Shown here in pieces: positions 47,793 through 59,814 of a stretch of 64,000 bases of DNA; within the stretch, counting starts at the first letter, position 1, and every line of letters begins with the position of its first letter. Made by a program: the position numbers and the translations under genes. The notes beneath the pieces are model-generated. The model searched no databases. It was not told the origin of the DNA and saw only the letters and a list, made by a program, of their open reading frames with translations. Source of the DNA: Caprella mutica (Eukaryota > Arthropoda > Malacostraca > Amphipoda > Caprellidae); assembly GCA_947561585.1 (NCBI GenBank), contig CANNZV010000943.1:159046-223045 (forward strand). The letters run 5' to 3'.

Positions 47793-50230
47793 GTGAGATT
47801 ATAGAAAAGCTATACTAATAATTCAACCTTCGATAACGTAATCCGAGAGTCAAAAGATTATGTTATTTTTAAGTGTAGTTCCCTTGGGGACATCATCAAT
47901 TTGTCCGTACGTATTTTAGTGTAAGCACTATAAACAACCAAAGGAGAATGTATTTCTGGTCAGTAAATATATTTCCAATTTAATCACTTCTAATTCATCT
48001 ATTTCTCAGACTACATTTGGTAAATTCGATGTATCCAACAGTTTTATACATCTCGGTTTGTAGTTGAAATACGTTGAAAGAATGACAATCAAAATTACTT
48101 CGATTGTATGAGTTTGTAAATCTTTCACAGTTTGGTTTTTCAAGCCATCACAAAGATCTCACATTTTGGATATGTGTTCCAAATTGCAATAGTGAAACGT
48201 GATCTACCGTGACTGCAACAATACAGGTTCAGAGTATAGCAAACAAGCAAACCTAATATAGCAAGAATATCGCCATTCTTTCCGTACCACTTCCCCATAG
48301 TTACGAATTGTCACGCAATCGAACGACAGAAAATCGAGTGAGTTTTCAAACTTAAGCTCTCGACGGAATGTTATTCGCTGCCGTGCCATTCAGTTCGACA
48401 AAGAAATCCCATAATTCTAAATTGGTAGCTAGACCACGATGCAAAATTGCACGTAGTTTGAGCCCTAGCAGCAGCGCTGGTGGTACCTATGCCATCGCGA
48501 CCAAATTTGCCGGGGCTTTAAAGGTATTTTATTCAATAACCTCACTCTATTTTGCAAAAGAGACACGTCCTTCGGCGCCTTTTCAATTTCATACCCACGT
48601 CGCCATTGATCGGGTTTTGGCCTCACACGGGCGGGCCTCTGAAGAAATCATATTCGCGTATATAGGCCTTTCATGTGAAGCGCTAAAGCGTCTTCCGAGA
48701 GCCATAAAGGCATATTGTCATTCCCGGGATATTCCCGGCATATACTGCTACCATCAACTGGAATGTGACTCTTTTCCGAGTTCATTTCAATGGCTTTTAT
48801 ATCGTATGCTGCGATCTCTATTTTCTGCGCCAAAATATAGTGGCTTCATAACCTTGAAAATAGCAATAGTTATATATTTCTATGTGCTTCAGAACAGTTT
48901 ATTAACTATAGATATATAGTTATGTTTTGAACCTCTTCATCAGTTGAAAAGAGTTGAAATCGAAAGCTTTCGTTTAGTATAAAATTGTCATTCGAATCAG
49001 CTGAGCATATTTCTAACACGGCTTGATTGATTGAATTGAATATATAAAAGTTATATCCAAATTTGATCAACGTCAAGTTGATGGTATTAATCCATTTATA
49101 ACCAAATTATTGAATATATCAGAAACAGATTAATTGGATACAATTTATTCATTTTATTTTCATCACCATATGCATGCATGACAGACAAATTGCACGAAGA
49201 AGAGAAAGATGGTGGAAGAATATTTCTCCCGCTAAATCCAAGGCTGGTGCGAAAATCAGCTCTTATATTCATTACCGAAGAGAAGCCGAGTGTTTGACTT
49301 CACTGGGCTCTGTAAACACCTCAGACTCTGCCTAGATCCCGAGAGAAATTCAAACATTTCGCAAAAACACCCGAAGTTAATTTGTTGCCGTGTTAGCCCA
49401 AGCGTTATTCCCGAAATGTTTGATCTAGCTAGCACCTCTCCTCGGGCAATTAGCATATAGATTTTGTTTTTAAAACCAACTTCCATGTCATTCGCCTTGT
49501 ATATTTAAACAATTTTTTTGGATTTTAGGGTAGAGATAATTATCGATACTGCTATGAAATAAAAATAAATATCATTAATCAGAAGAGAACTTAAATTGGT
49601 TTATTATACAAAATAAATGTAGTTAATTATAGATCATTATCTAACCTATAGCCACTTTTTGTAATATGGATTTTGGAAAAATTGAAAACTTCATTTTCAA
49701 TTTTCTTCCTTGATCATCGAAGTTATCTATCGTTTACCCAGCAAGGAGTCTCCTTAGTCAAATATGAAGGCTGTTGGTAGGCAGCTACTTCACATGGGTG
49801 GCTATATCGTACGTTCTCCGCCAGAAGCCTATTTACGTCCAAAATGATGCGGAAACGTCGCATTTGTTAAAGATTTCATTGGCTAGACTGTGTGTGTGAG
49901 AGACGTGGTCTGAAGGCCTCATTGTCACCAACCATCTCTCCCCTCACCAAATTTCGCTGATAAGGTTCACTTGATGACGCAATGAATGTTCACACTTCCG
50001 GTTATAGGCGCAGTGGATTCGCCGGCCAACGGTAGTAGCCCCACGAATTTGTAGCCTGGGGAATTTGTAGGGCTACGAATCGGTAAGAATACATATCGGT
50101 AGGGCTACGAATCTGCTGCATCCAATTAAAACTTTTTTAAGGAGTAACCATTTGATATCGTGAGCTGATTTGAATAGTACTTCACTCTTTTCATACATAG
50201 AACATTTCGTTAAGTTGATTAATAGTCAGT
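47793..50230. other. Intron B-C, with a repeat-free, GC-richer block and a 183-codon open frame
   Basis: 48200-48840 is complex and clearly less AT-rich than the rest of the intron. A + strand frame is open from 48368 to 48919, long for such sequence, but the protein shows no recognisable domain and a hydrophobic tail that is AT-rich. A second balanced block lies at 49190-49500. I consider conserved regulatory sequence as likely as coding. Confidence 0.25.
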
Positions 50231-50405
50231 AGGGTTGTGACAATATGCTTTTAAAATCATAGATCCTGATAATATTATAGACGGAGAGAATTAAAGAGTA
50301 TTGAATGGTTCGACACCAGCGGTATATAGTATTCGATACCATTTCATTTCGTCTGTGATATTCTTAAGATCTATGAATTATAAAGCATATTGTCACAACA
50401 ATCCT
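50231..50405. mobile_element. MITE family C, best copy (about 175 bp)
   Basis: Terminal inverted repeats AGGGTTGTGACAATATGCTT and AAGCATATTGTCACAACAAT bracket inner inverted blocks ATCATAGATC / GATCTATGAAT. It also contains GCGGTATATAGTATTCGATA. AGTCAGT occurs on both sides and could be a target-site duplication, but this is uncertain. It lies in the intron between exons B and C. Confidence 0.7.
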
Positions 50406-50625
50406 AGCAGTCAGTAATTATATAATATTTTACAGTACATTCGTTATGTAACATTACTGATATATAAATTAGTAATGTGCTAAGAACGATCAACATTAAC
50501 CCACTTAGTTATATATCCTACCGTAACTTACACTCTTTGAAAATTAGGATAAATTGAAATAATATATTCTTTTAAATAATATATTTTTTGTACTAATTAA
50601 CGGTATTTCATTTGCTTTCTCTCAG

Positions 50626-50870
50626 GTACAACACTCCCTTCACTCCCGGCATACCGGTGATGTCCCTTAGGAACAACTTACGACAGTCCGGATCTGCCCC
50701 GTCAAACGCCTCTCTACGGGGCGTTAACGGCGGTACCGGGGGCATTACCGGACAGAGGAGGATGGGTTGCGGTAACCGGGGCAGAGGACCGGGCTGCTCC
50801 TGGCGATGTACAGCTGTTATTTTCATCTGCATATCACTAGTGCTGTCAGGATTCTTAATATATGTACTTG
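50626..50870 (+). CDS. Ten-m: Teneurin exon C: juxtamembrane region and transmembrane helix
   Basis: This exon encodes about 82 residues. The acceptor is TTTCTCTCAG and the donor GTGAGT. The peptide begins YNTPFTPGIPVMSLRNNLRQ, passes through a Gly/Arg-rich stretch (GQRRMGCGNRGRGPGC) and ends in one hydrophobic helix of about 20 residues (CTAVIFICISLVLSGFLIYV). Basic residues (RRMGCGNRGRG, SWRC) lie on the N-terminal side of the helix. This is the positive-inside arrangement of a type II protein with a cytoplasmic N terminus, as teneurins have. The helix stops almost at the exon end. The exon is clearly more GC-rich than the introns around it. A 15-bp minisatellite begins only about 45 bp after the donor. 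Confidence 0.93.
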
Positions 50871-50907
50871 GTGAGTATATTTAAAATAAGAAATAAAACA
50901 ACCTGAG

Positions 50908-51725
50908 ACAGTAGAACTCCTCTATAGTGAACTCCTCTATAGTGAACTCCTCTATAGTGAACTCCTCTATAGTGAACTCCTCTATAGTGAACTCCTCTAT
51001 AGTGAACTCCCCTATAGTGAACTCCTCTATAGTGAACTCCTCCTCTATAGTGAACTCCTATATAGTGAACTCCTCTATAGTGAACTCCTCTATCGTGAAC
51101 TCCTCCACAGTGAACTCTCCTATAGTGAACTCCTCTATAGTGAACTCCCCTATAGTGAACTCCTCTATCGTGAACTCCCGTATAGTGAACTCCCCTATAG
51201 TGAACTACTCTCTAGTGAACTCCTCTATAATGAACTCCTCTATAGTGAACTCCTCTATAGTGAACTCCTCTATAGTGAACTCCTCTATCGTGAACTCCTC
51301 TATAGTGAACTCCTCTATAGTGAACTACTCTATAGTGAACTTCCCTATAGTGAACTCCTCTATAGTGAACTCCCCTATAGTGAACTACTCTCTAGTGAAC
51401 TCCTCTATAGTGAACTCCTCTATAGTGAACTCCTCTATAGTGAACTCCCTATAGTGAACTACTCTATAGTGAACTCCTCTATAGTGAACTCCTCTACAGT
51501 GAACTCCTCTACAGTGAACTCCTCTACAGTGAACTCCTCTATAGTGAACTCCCTTATAATGAAATTAGAGTCCTGAGTAAGAGAATTATTCCGTATAGTG
51601 AACAAATTTCGTTGAGGTTGTAATGAATAGCATCAGTCTTATAAAACTAGTAACCAATTCATGACAAGCTAAATAGAAATAGTTCACTATAAGGGGTAGT
51701 TTTCTTACTTGGGAGCTCTACAGTA
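50908..51725. mobile_element. MITE family B copy whose left terminal repeat has expanded into a minisatellite
   Basis: It begins ACAGTAGAACTCCTCTATAG and ends TTACTTGGGAGCTCTACAGT, as other family B copies do. The inner part (AGTCCTGAGTAAGAG, then GTGAACAAATTTCGTTGAGG, then CATCAGTCTTATAAAACTAG) lies at 51560-51725. Between the left terminus and the inner part, the CTCCTCTATAGTGAA unit, present about twice in the other copies, is repeated about 42 times. It lies just after the exon C donor. Confidence 0.75.
50917..51553. repeat. Minisatellite, 15-bp unit, about 42 copies, inside a MITE
   Basis: The unit is CTCCTCTATAGTGAA, with CCC, TAC and TCG variants. It occupies the left terminal repeat of the family B element at 50908-51725. 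The long open frame (Asn-Ser-Ser-Ile-Val repeats) is a by-product of the unit length. The array starts about 45 bp after the exon C splice donor. Confidence 0.95.
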
Positions 51726-52660
51726 TAATCTCAATTTTTCGATGCAATGGGAGTAGAAAAAGAGAACAACATCATGTTCCAAGTTATAGCCCACTATTTA
51801 TAAAGTAATCAATCACTGTTCCTTTAAACTGATGGATTCAAAAATATGAACTAAATTTTCACGAACTGCTATATCTAACTATCGAAAAATTGACTAATAT
51901 CGGGTTTTACAAATTTACTCTAATTTATTGTTCATAATTTTTTTTCATTTTAAAACGGAATCATCAAACTAAAGAGTGGCATTAATTGTATGCATTCACT
52001 TTTCCTACACTAGAACATAAGAGCCTATGACTCTTACTCTCTAACAACAAATTACACCAACTCTTCTATCCCGATTAAGCGTTTTGTCCGTTAGGCGTTT
52101 TGTCTGTAGACCAACGTTTTGTCTTAGTACCAACAAAATACACCAAATCTTCTATCCCGATTAGGTGTTTCATCAAATCTTCCATTCCGAATAAATCACG
52201 GAGAGTACAAAGAAAGTCTGGTTCAGATCGCAATTGCTCTATTTATCATCGGTCTGTGCTCCCTACCCAATAAATCTGCCTCTCCATCAAAACAAACAAA
52301 AGCTAATTATGTTCAACCGTTTCGAGTTTACGACAGACACATAAATTTTACACACTGGTATGATATAGTTTGTATCTTTGTGAGGAGAGATCTTTTGATT
52401 CATCTTTTACGTGGCTTTGGCTACTTTGTTCGTCTTGGTACCTATATATACCTTCTTGGAACGATATGCGTAATTGCCAAAATATGTATAATTGATATCT
52501 GCGTAATCTTTATCTTAAAATTTATACAATTGCGACCTTAATGAGGTTGTAACCGTTCACAACATGGCTAGTATCAGGATATTTATAATTTATTTATAAA
52601 AAAACGTTTCAGACTGAGATCTGTTTTAGACAAATACATATCTAGATTTCGGACAGTCGT
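51726..52660. other. Intronic spacer
   Basis: AT-rich. Between 52070 and 52200 three diverged AGGCGTTTTGTCTG / GCGTTTTGTCCG segments occur. No exon is recognised. Confidence 0.45.
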
Positions 52661-53420
52661 CTCTATTCCTTCAACTAGAACTCATATCTTCGAACCTATT
52701 CCCTTATCTAGAACTCATATCTCCGTACCTATTCCCTTATCTAGAACTCATATCTCCGTACCTATTCCCTTATCTAGAACTCATATCTCCGGACCTATTC
52801 CCTTATCTAGAACTCATATCTCCGGACCTATTCCCTTATCTAGAACTCATATCTCCGTACCTAATCCCTTATCTAGAACTCATATCTCCGGACCTATTCC
52901 CTTATCTAGAAGTCATATCTCCGTACCTAATCCCTTATCTAGAACTCATATCTCCGTACCTATTCCCTTATCTAGAACTCATATCTCCGTACCTATTCCC
53001 TTATCTAGAACTCATATCTCCGTACCTATTCCCTTATCTAGAACTCATATCTCCGTACCTATTCCCTTATCTAGAACTCATATCTCCGTACCTATTCCCT
53101 TATCTAGAACTCATATCTCCGTACCTATTCCCTTATCTAGAACTCATATCTCCGTACCTATTCCCTTATCTAGAACTCATATCTCCGTACCTATTCCCTT
53201 ATCTAGAACTCATATCTCCGTACCTATTCCCTTATCTAGAACTCATATCTCCGTACCTATTCCCTTATCTAGAACTCATATCTCCGTACCTATTCCCTTA
53301 TCTAGAACTCATATCTCCGTACCTATTCCCTTATCTAGAACTCATATCTCCGGACCTATTCCCTTATCTAGAACTCATATCTCCGTACCTATTCCCTTAT
53401 CTAGAACTCATATCTCCGTA
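52661..53420. repeat. Minisatellite, 33-bp unit, 23 copies
   Basis: The unit contains ATCTAGAACTCATATCTCCG then TACCTATTCCCTT. TACC/GACC and CTAT/CTAA variants mark duplicated blocks near the left end, and the right half is almost uniform. Confidence 0.96.
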
Positions 53421-53947
53421 TATCTCCACCTCACATTCAATATTTACATAATGGATATGCCGTAGATTTTTCACAATGTAACCGTTTTAAAATCAGTGAG
53501 AAATGCTCTCACGGAATTAATATTTGCTGTTCGAATCGGAGTAATAATAATTGTTATAAAATATCTTTAATAGTTATTGGATATTTAGACTCAAAGGCCT
53601 CACTTTAATGTTAGATATTGAAATCATTTGGCGTTGATTGAGTTCCATATTGCAATTTCTAGTGTAAAATCTAGGGTTCATTTCTAATTCTAAAGTCATA
53701 CATACACATTAAAGATATTTTCATATACTAGATAAATTATAAAAACATATTTTTGAAGATACCAAAGAGTGGCAAAGCCTCTTCATTATGCAAATAGATG
53801 TTACCATCAAAGGATAATGTCCTGCTTCTCTTATTTATTATCCAGTCAAGAGATTTTGATGCTAAATCTCGCTTGATAAACGCTAGCGATAAGGGCGATA
53901 TTATCTGACGGTGGCAGAGCGTTTATAGTGCTTCTGCCGGAAGATGG
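53421..53947. other. Intronic spacer, possible regulatory block near its end
   Basis: 53755-53945 is complex and repeat-free, with GATAA-type motifs (CTTGATAAACGCTAGCGATA, GGGCGATATTATCTGAC). Function is unknown. Confidence 0.2.
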
Positions 53948-54276
53948 AAGGTGGGGTACGTTCTGAGTTATGGGGCGGTTCTACATTTTCGGACACTTAA
54001 AGAAAAACTATGTCATTATTGTTATTTAATTATTGTTCCAGTTGGTATCCCTGATATATGCTGGTATCATGGATACCAATTGGAATAATAGTTTTGAGTC
54101 GGTTATGCAATTTCGAACACGTAATAAAAATATATAGCATCTAACTCATCCATGATACCTGCAGGTAAATCCTGGATACCAATCAAGATTAAAGTAGACT
54201 GTAAAGTATTATGCAATTTTTCTTACGTTTTCGATAATGAGGTACTGTCCAATATCTGTGAACTTACCCCACCTTT
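53948..54276. mobile_element. MITE family A copy with extended ends
   Basis: The left end GGAAGGTGGGGTACGTTCTG and right end GTGAACTTACCCCACCTTTC are inverted, so the terminal repeat here reaches further out (AAGGTGGGGTA) than in the other copies. Inner palindromes on GGTATCATGGATACC and ATGATACCTGCAGG are present twice. It lies in the intron between exons C and D. Confidence 0.65.
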
Positions 54277-54757
54277 CATCCGAAACTTGCTTTGAATCTT
54301 CTTTTTTCTGCAGTATTTTCTAGTTACCCATGGCTTATCAGTTTGTGTATTTGCTTAATTCTCTTATTCAGTCTCTCACTTCGCGCACTGAATACTAAGA
54401 TTACAACATAATAGTTAAGTTCGCAATATTTGTTGCCAAAGTTTTTTTTACATGATGAAATTCTAAGGTGGAATATTCATAATTTTACATCATAAAAATG
54501 AATTTTGAATTACAATTAGGTTCATTTATTATTGTTATTTTAATGATATTTTGAAATATTTAATCCGGATGCGTCGAATTTACCGGATGGAAATTTCTAA
54601 CCTTCACCATTCAAGAACTTGTCAAATTGTGTTTATTAAAATAATTGCATTGATTAGATGAAAGTTTTATTTTTACAGCTATTCATCAATTGCAATACTT
54701 ATTGGTAAAATTATCTATAGATGTCAGTAAATCATTTTCTTCTATTGACCAATCTTG

Positions 54758-54974
54758 CCCGTATCTAGGATTCTCTTTACATACTCGTATCTAGAATACT
54801 CTTTACCGTATCTAGGATACTCGTTTCTTACACGTATCTAGGATACAATTTTCATACCCGTATATTAGACACTCTTTACCGTATCTAAGATACGCTTTTC
54901 TTACCTGTATCTAGGATACTCTTTTCATACCCGAATCTAGGATACTCTTTTTCTACCCGTATCTTGGATACTAT
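54758..54974. repeat. Degenerate minisatellite, about 24-bp unit, with GTATCTAGGATAC core
   Basis: Seven to nine diverged units are built on CCGTATCTAGGATACTCTTT. The core is a near-palindrome shared with 9440-9562. Confidence 0.75.
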
Positions 54975-57093
54975 TTTCTCCACTTTGGTATCATTGATAC
55001 ATGTGTCCCTAAAGTAAGTGACTCTTCATTTCTAGACTTCACCCCCGAGTTTTTTTAGTTTATTCTTTAGTCGCTAACAAGGCTGAGAAATGTTTGGCAG
55101 AGTGTTACTTAAGTTTGATGTAGAGTCCCTTGAGTTTATTATATGCTCTCAATGATGCCTTTTATGGCTCATTTTCAGGTTTGAGAGCATCGTTAAACTC
55201 TAAATAGTTTTATGGTTCCAGCACTAATTTGTAGTCTATGGAATAGTGAGAGGTTGCATGTCACACTGCAGTCTATGTAAGTGCAGTCATGTTCCTAGTT
55301 ATGTGTGATCGTTGTTGTAAAATGAGGTAGTTGGTTGATGAATTATTCATATATGGCTTATATATTAAAAAGGGGTATATATAAAATTAATTTGGTGTAA
55401 AACTATTTAAGAACATATTCATTTAAAAGAGAGAGAGAGATGAAATTATCACCTCAAACTTTGTAATATTTATTTTCGAATTGCATTATTTTTTAAATTT
55501 GAAAAAAAAAATCAAAATTGTTATTTCTCTAAGTGAAAAAATAATATTAAAAGTGAATTTTCGGAAATAAATAAGTAGCTACTACCAATCATAGAAATTT
55601 ATTTCACTTGCTAAATGTCACAGATTATGAGTTATAGTTCAACTATTCCAAACCTCACACTAGGATCAATGTACATCAAACTCACATAAACTAGTTTGCC
55701 TTTTGATGGATGAGGGAATATAAAATTGGATTTCGATCAAAAGTTCCTAACGATAGAGTCGCATCATTCGAACATTACTGCCTGCGCCCGATGACGAAAA
55801 AGTTTAAATCCATTAGAAAGTTTTAACAAATTTATGGCTTCTATTAAACTCATAAAAAAGTTTTCCATTTGGGCTTCGCTACAAAACATATTTTATTCCT
55901 CTTTTCGACCATGTCGAAAATTGGTCATCTTGGTTATAATTTATGCCCTTTACATCATGTGCCAGCATCTTTAACTCCTTTAATTCTTTATCTATTATTA
56001 AATATATTCAACTATCAAGTATATATACTAGTTATCCACATATGTATCCAATATATATTCTATATATAATTTCAAACAGATTTATTTTCTTCAATTTGCG
56101 GTCCATAGTAAAACAATCATCAGCCAATTTGCCCGAAAGTGCTATTGTAAACATTCCCTCAGTTCACACATGGTAGTACGATGCAGATATTTTGTGTAGG
56201 TCTCCCTTTTTTCATTCCATAGGCAGAATGTCCGTTTTGCTGAGGTATGCCCTGGAAATGACTGCCATTAGGGATATTGCTAGAAAGTTAGTGTGCCGAA
56301 AGTTTCAAACGTTCTTAGTCATTCAGATAAATCCCATTGGCCGAAAGTTTTGTCCGGTGTTGCAGCTTTGTGCGGGCAGGCAGTACGGCCATGCGTGAAC
56401 ACTAACAAATAAACTACATACGACCGTCCGACTCAATTGTAGTTTGTATAGTAATTCAATTATGATATGTTCTTTCATTCTTCTGTTTGTTTGGATCGAA
56501 TCATATTGATTTTATTGTTCATTCATCGGTTCCGACAAAATACAAACACTACGTCACATAAAAACAAGATTTCAAATCTCAAATTTAAGTTGTCAGAATA
56601 AAAAAAATCATACCGATGTGTATCAGGTGAAGGATTTCTTCAGTTGGCGTTGTTCATTGATATCCATATATCTTGTAAAAGCTACCTTCATGACTGTAAA
56701 CATCCGATATCGTGACGGATTGGGATGGAGAAAGTCTAGATTGGCCGTCACTATAAGAAGTGATTTAGAGATACTGGCTGATTGGATGCCTAGATTATAG
56801 GGCCAACACTCCGTCTGTTTGGCTTAGAAGTTGAGCGATATTGATACAGCGATAGGAATGAAATTATCTTGGATCTATTTGTGAAATTAATGATGGAAGA
56901 GTATCTAGTTTGATTTAAATTATGATTATAAATATGAATTCATTATTGACCACACTAAGAAAGTTGTTTTTGTAGGTTTATGATATATTTCATTTTACTA
57001 TTATTGTATTGTCTATTTATTCATTTTATTATATATACTATTTAATATCATAATTATGAAATATATCTCAATATACTTTTTTATCTATTCCAG
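54975..57093. other. Intronic low-copy sequence before exon D
   Basis: 2.1 kb without arrays. It includes a (GA)n run near 55430 and several short open frames (55869-56800) with no recognisable domains. The polypyrimidine tract and acceptor of exon D end it. Confidence 0.5.
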
Positions 57094-59814
57094 CAACCAG
57101 CATGTTACCATTGGCATCGACAGGGAAATGTGCAGTTCTTGTAGGCGATACTTCAGTGTCCGACGACTCATCTTCAGTCAGTCGCGTTACTTCCAGAGGT
57201 AAAGAAATCGATCATAGTCAAACCAACCCTCAATCCCAATCCTCCTTTTATTATTTTGAGAATAATCCTCTTATTAAACCCCAGTTGCTTGCTCACACTG
57301 ATCTCTCTGCTAAACTCAACCTTGCACCACTAGATAACACTCATTTTGTTTCTGCTTTAGTTGACTTTGTAGAGAGTAACGCCATTGAGAAGGGAAAGAA
57401 GCGAACCCGCAGAGAAGTTAAGGATGAAGAACTAATTACTGAAACGGGAAATAAGAATCCGAATATGACTACGGATGATGAAACGTCAGGTCAATTTACA
57501 CCATCTGTCCTGACGTCTGCAGAATCAAAAAGTTCTATCGACAAGTTAGACGCTGTTGAGGATGTCGATAAAATTGATAATTTCGTTCCTGATGAGGGAT
57601 TTAATAAAACTACAATTTTATCTGAATCAACAACGCAATCCCCAGAAGAAACCAGCGATAGTGAGCTAAATGATCCCATCTTCTCTCCAGTGGTAGATAT
57701 TGTAGAATACGATTCTGAGTACTCCATACAAGAAAACCAAAACAAATCTGATGAGCTTACTGATAGAGACTTTCAAAATATAGTTTATGGATATAAAGGA
57801 AACTCTTCTGAAAAAGTTATCTATGAAACACTCGAGGACTTTGGTTTAAATTTGAACGCAGAGAATCTGGAAGGAAATCTAAATTCTACAAACATGAGCT
57901 CTGGGGCTATCATGCTCAGCGATCAACCACATGGTGAGATAATGTCGAACAATCTTGCAATTTTAGAAAAAAGTAAATTTAAAAACTTAGGTTGGTTATT
58001 GAAAAATGACCAACCGAAGTCAACATCGAATAAGAAAAATTCCAATCAACGCAAAGGTGGCAGGAAATCAATTGATCCCGATATCAATTCGAATGTTGAC
58101 AATAATACCGCCCCCAAGAAAGGAGGTAAGAAGCTTGATACTACTATACCTTCGAGTAGTGCATCGAACTACAATGATCGAAAAGGCGGTAAGAAAACAC
58201 CATTATCGTATTCTCCTATTGACGAAACTGACCATAATAAATATAACGATACGCATGACTCAGAGGAAAAGGATTCTCGAAGTTGGATCAGTAAAGATTC
58301 GAACGCTGCCATTGATATTTTTCCTCATTTATTTAGAGATGATTTAGGATCACATGATGACTATTACTATGATTCAAATGATCCTTTTGAATCATTCGAT
58401 TCGTTTTGGGATGAAAACTCACATGAGAAAGCTCCAATCACAGCTAGGGACACTAGTGATGTCCGCGGTTTCTTCCTACCATCTCCACATCCCAAAGAGA
58501 ATACAAGAGCAATTGCAAGTTCTCAATTGCCACAGGGTGTTCAAGTTATGGCCCTCACCAGAGATAATTTCCATGTCAATACATTCGAAGAACCTATAGT
58601 TAGAAACATATCTGCAAGTGATAAAATAGATGAGGTTCAATTTGACTCTCCAGTCGATATAGTCCCGTACGAAGCCATGCATTTAACGCGACAGAAAGGT
58701 GGGGCTTCTAATCAAAGAACAGATTCCGTGAATTTATCAAAATCCTCAACCGAGATTCCATTGGCCTCCAAACGGATTGATTCTAAAACACGGTACTCTC
58801 ATTCACATTCTGACGTTCTTGTACAATCGTCAGACCATCTCGAAACCACAACCACGTCTGTTGGAAGAAGCCTCGATGTTGGTTTTCCTACGAATCAGTT
58901 GCATTCCAGTACTCATTCTTATACTGAACCTACATCCCAGTCAACCTCAATGAAGTCAAGTAACGATGGAGAGTGGAGTTGGGGATCTTCGAATGATTTC
59001 GTTCCATATATTCCACTTCAGAAAGTTGACAGTGGGGTAGTAAACCGTGATCAGCCAACACCATCTCTAGAAAATGCTCGTAGTAACAACGCTGGTGAAA
59101 GAGAAAGAAACCACTACCCGATGAATGAAAATATCGATTTGCAAATAATCAATGACTCTGCTAAAGGTAACGATCCGTTAGATACGTCTGGGAATACACC
59201 AGTGACGATCATTCATAACGTGGTGATGAGAAATTCCTCAACCTCTAAAACTTCAACTAGTCCAAGCGTTCCGACAACTCACTTGAGTCCCTTATTATCA
59301 AATACTCGACAGAATAAACGAATTACCGTTAACGTAACTATCGCTACTCATGATGATAATCAAAATGACGTATCAAACGGAAAAGAGAGTCCAGTATACG
59401 TCCTATCAATTTCAGTGCCAACTCAAGGTTCTGGCAAAGATGCTGATGTCAATATATTCCAGCCTGATTATCAATCCAATGTTCCAAAATCATCCGGAAT
59501 ACAAGATGAAGAACATCATACAATTGGTATCATGAACGATGCAGCTGCCACTCCTACAATCATCGCATCCCAGCTTATGAATGTTTCGTTCACTAAAACT
59601 GCTCATGATTCGAATCCTTCCAACTCACCTAGTTCGGATGGTCAGTGTGACCACTGTCCATGCGATTGCTCTAAGTTTATTGAAAGTAACCACATCATGG
59701 CCGAAGACGGAGTTGACCAGTCTAAAGGTTGCTCGCATGCAGTTTCGGTAAATCCTCCCACCACCTCAGTTCCTCCTCCTCCTTTACCTGACGACATTTT
59801 GTTAGGTCTTAAAG
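57094..59814 (+). CDS. Ten-m: Teneurin exon D: very long extracellular linker with furin-type site and KGG repeats
   Basis: This 2721-bp exon encodes about 907 residues lying between the membrane helix and the EGF region. The acceptor is CTATTCCAG and the first two bases complete a GCA codon with exon C. The donor is AAAG/GTGAGA, phase 1. The protein is hydrophilic, rich in Ser, Asn, Asp and Thr, and probably disordered. It starts TSMLPLASTGKCAVLVGDTS. The motif KGKKRTRREVKDEE contains R-T-R-R (57402-57413), a furin-type cleavage site about 100 residues past the membrane. Three KGG-basic motifs follow at 58051-58190 (RKGGRK, KKGGKK, RKGGKK) and a fourth, RQKGG, near 58690. There are several N-x-S/T sequons. 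Near the end lies a cysteine cluster, CDHCPCDC (59646-59669), then a polyproline run (VPPPPLPDD). Vertebrate teneurins have a much shorter linker here, about 200 residues from memory. The ORF continues to a stop at 59877 if the next intron is retained. Confidence 0.9.

Noticed and set aside
50927..51454. 175-codon Asn-Ser-Ile-Val repeat protein just after the transmembrane exon
   Set aside because: It is the 15-bp array inside a MITE. It lies after a strong donor, and exon C joins exon D in phase without it.
58006..58599. Overlapping alternative frames (113 and 81 codons) within exon D
   Set aside because: They are out-of-frame shadows of the long linker frame.
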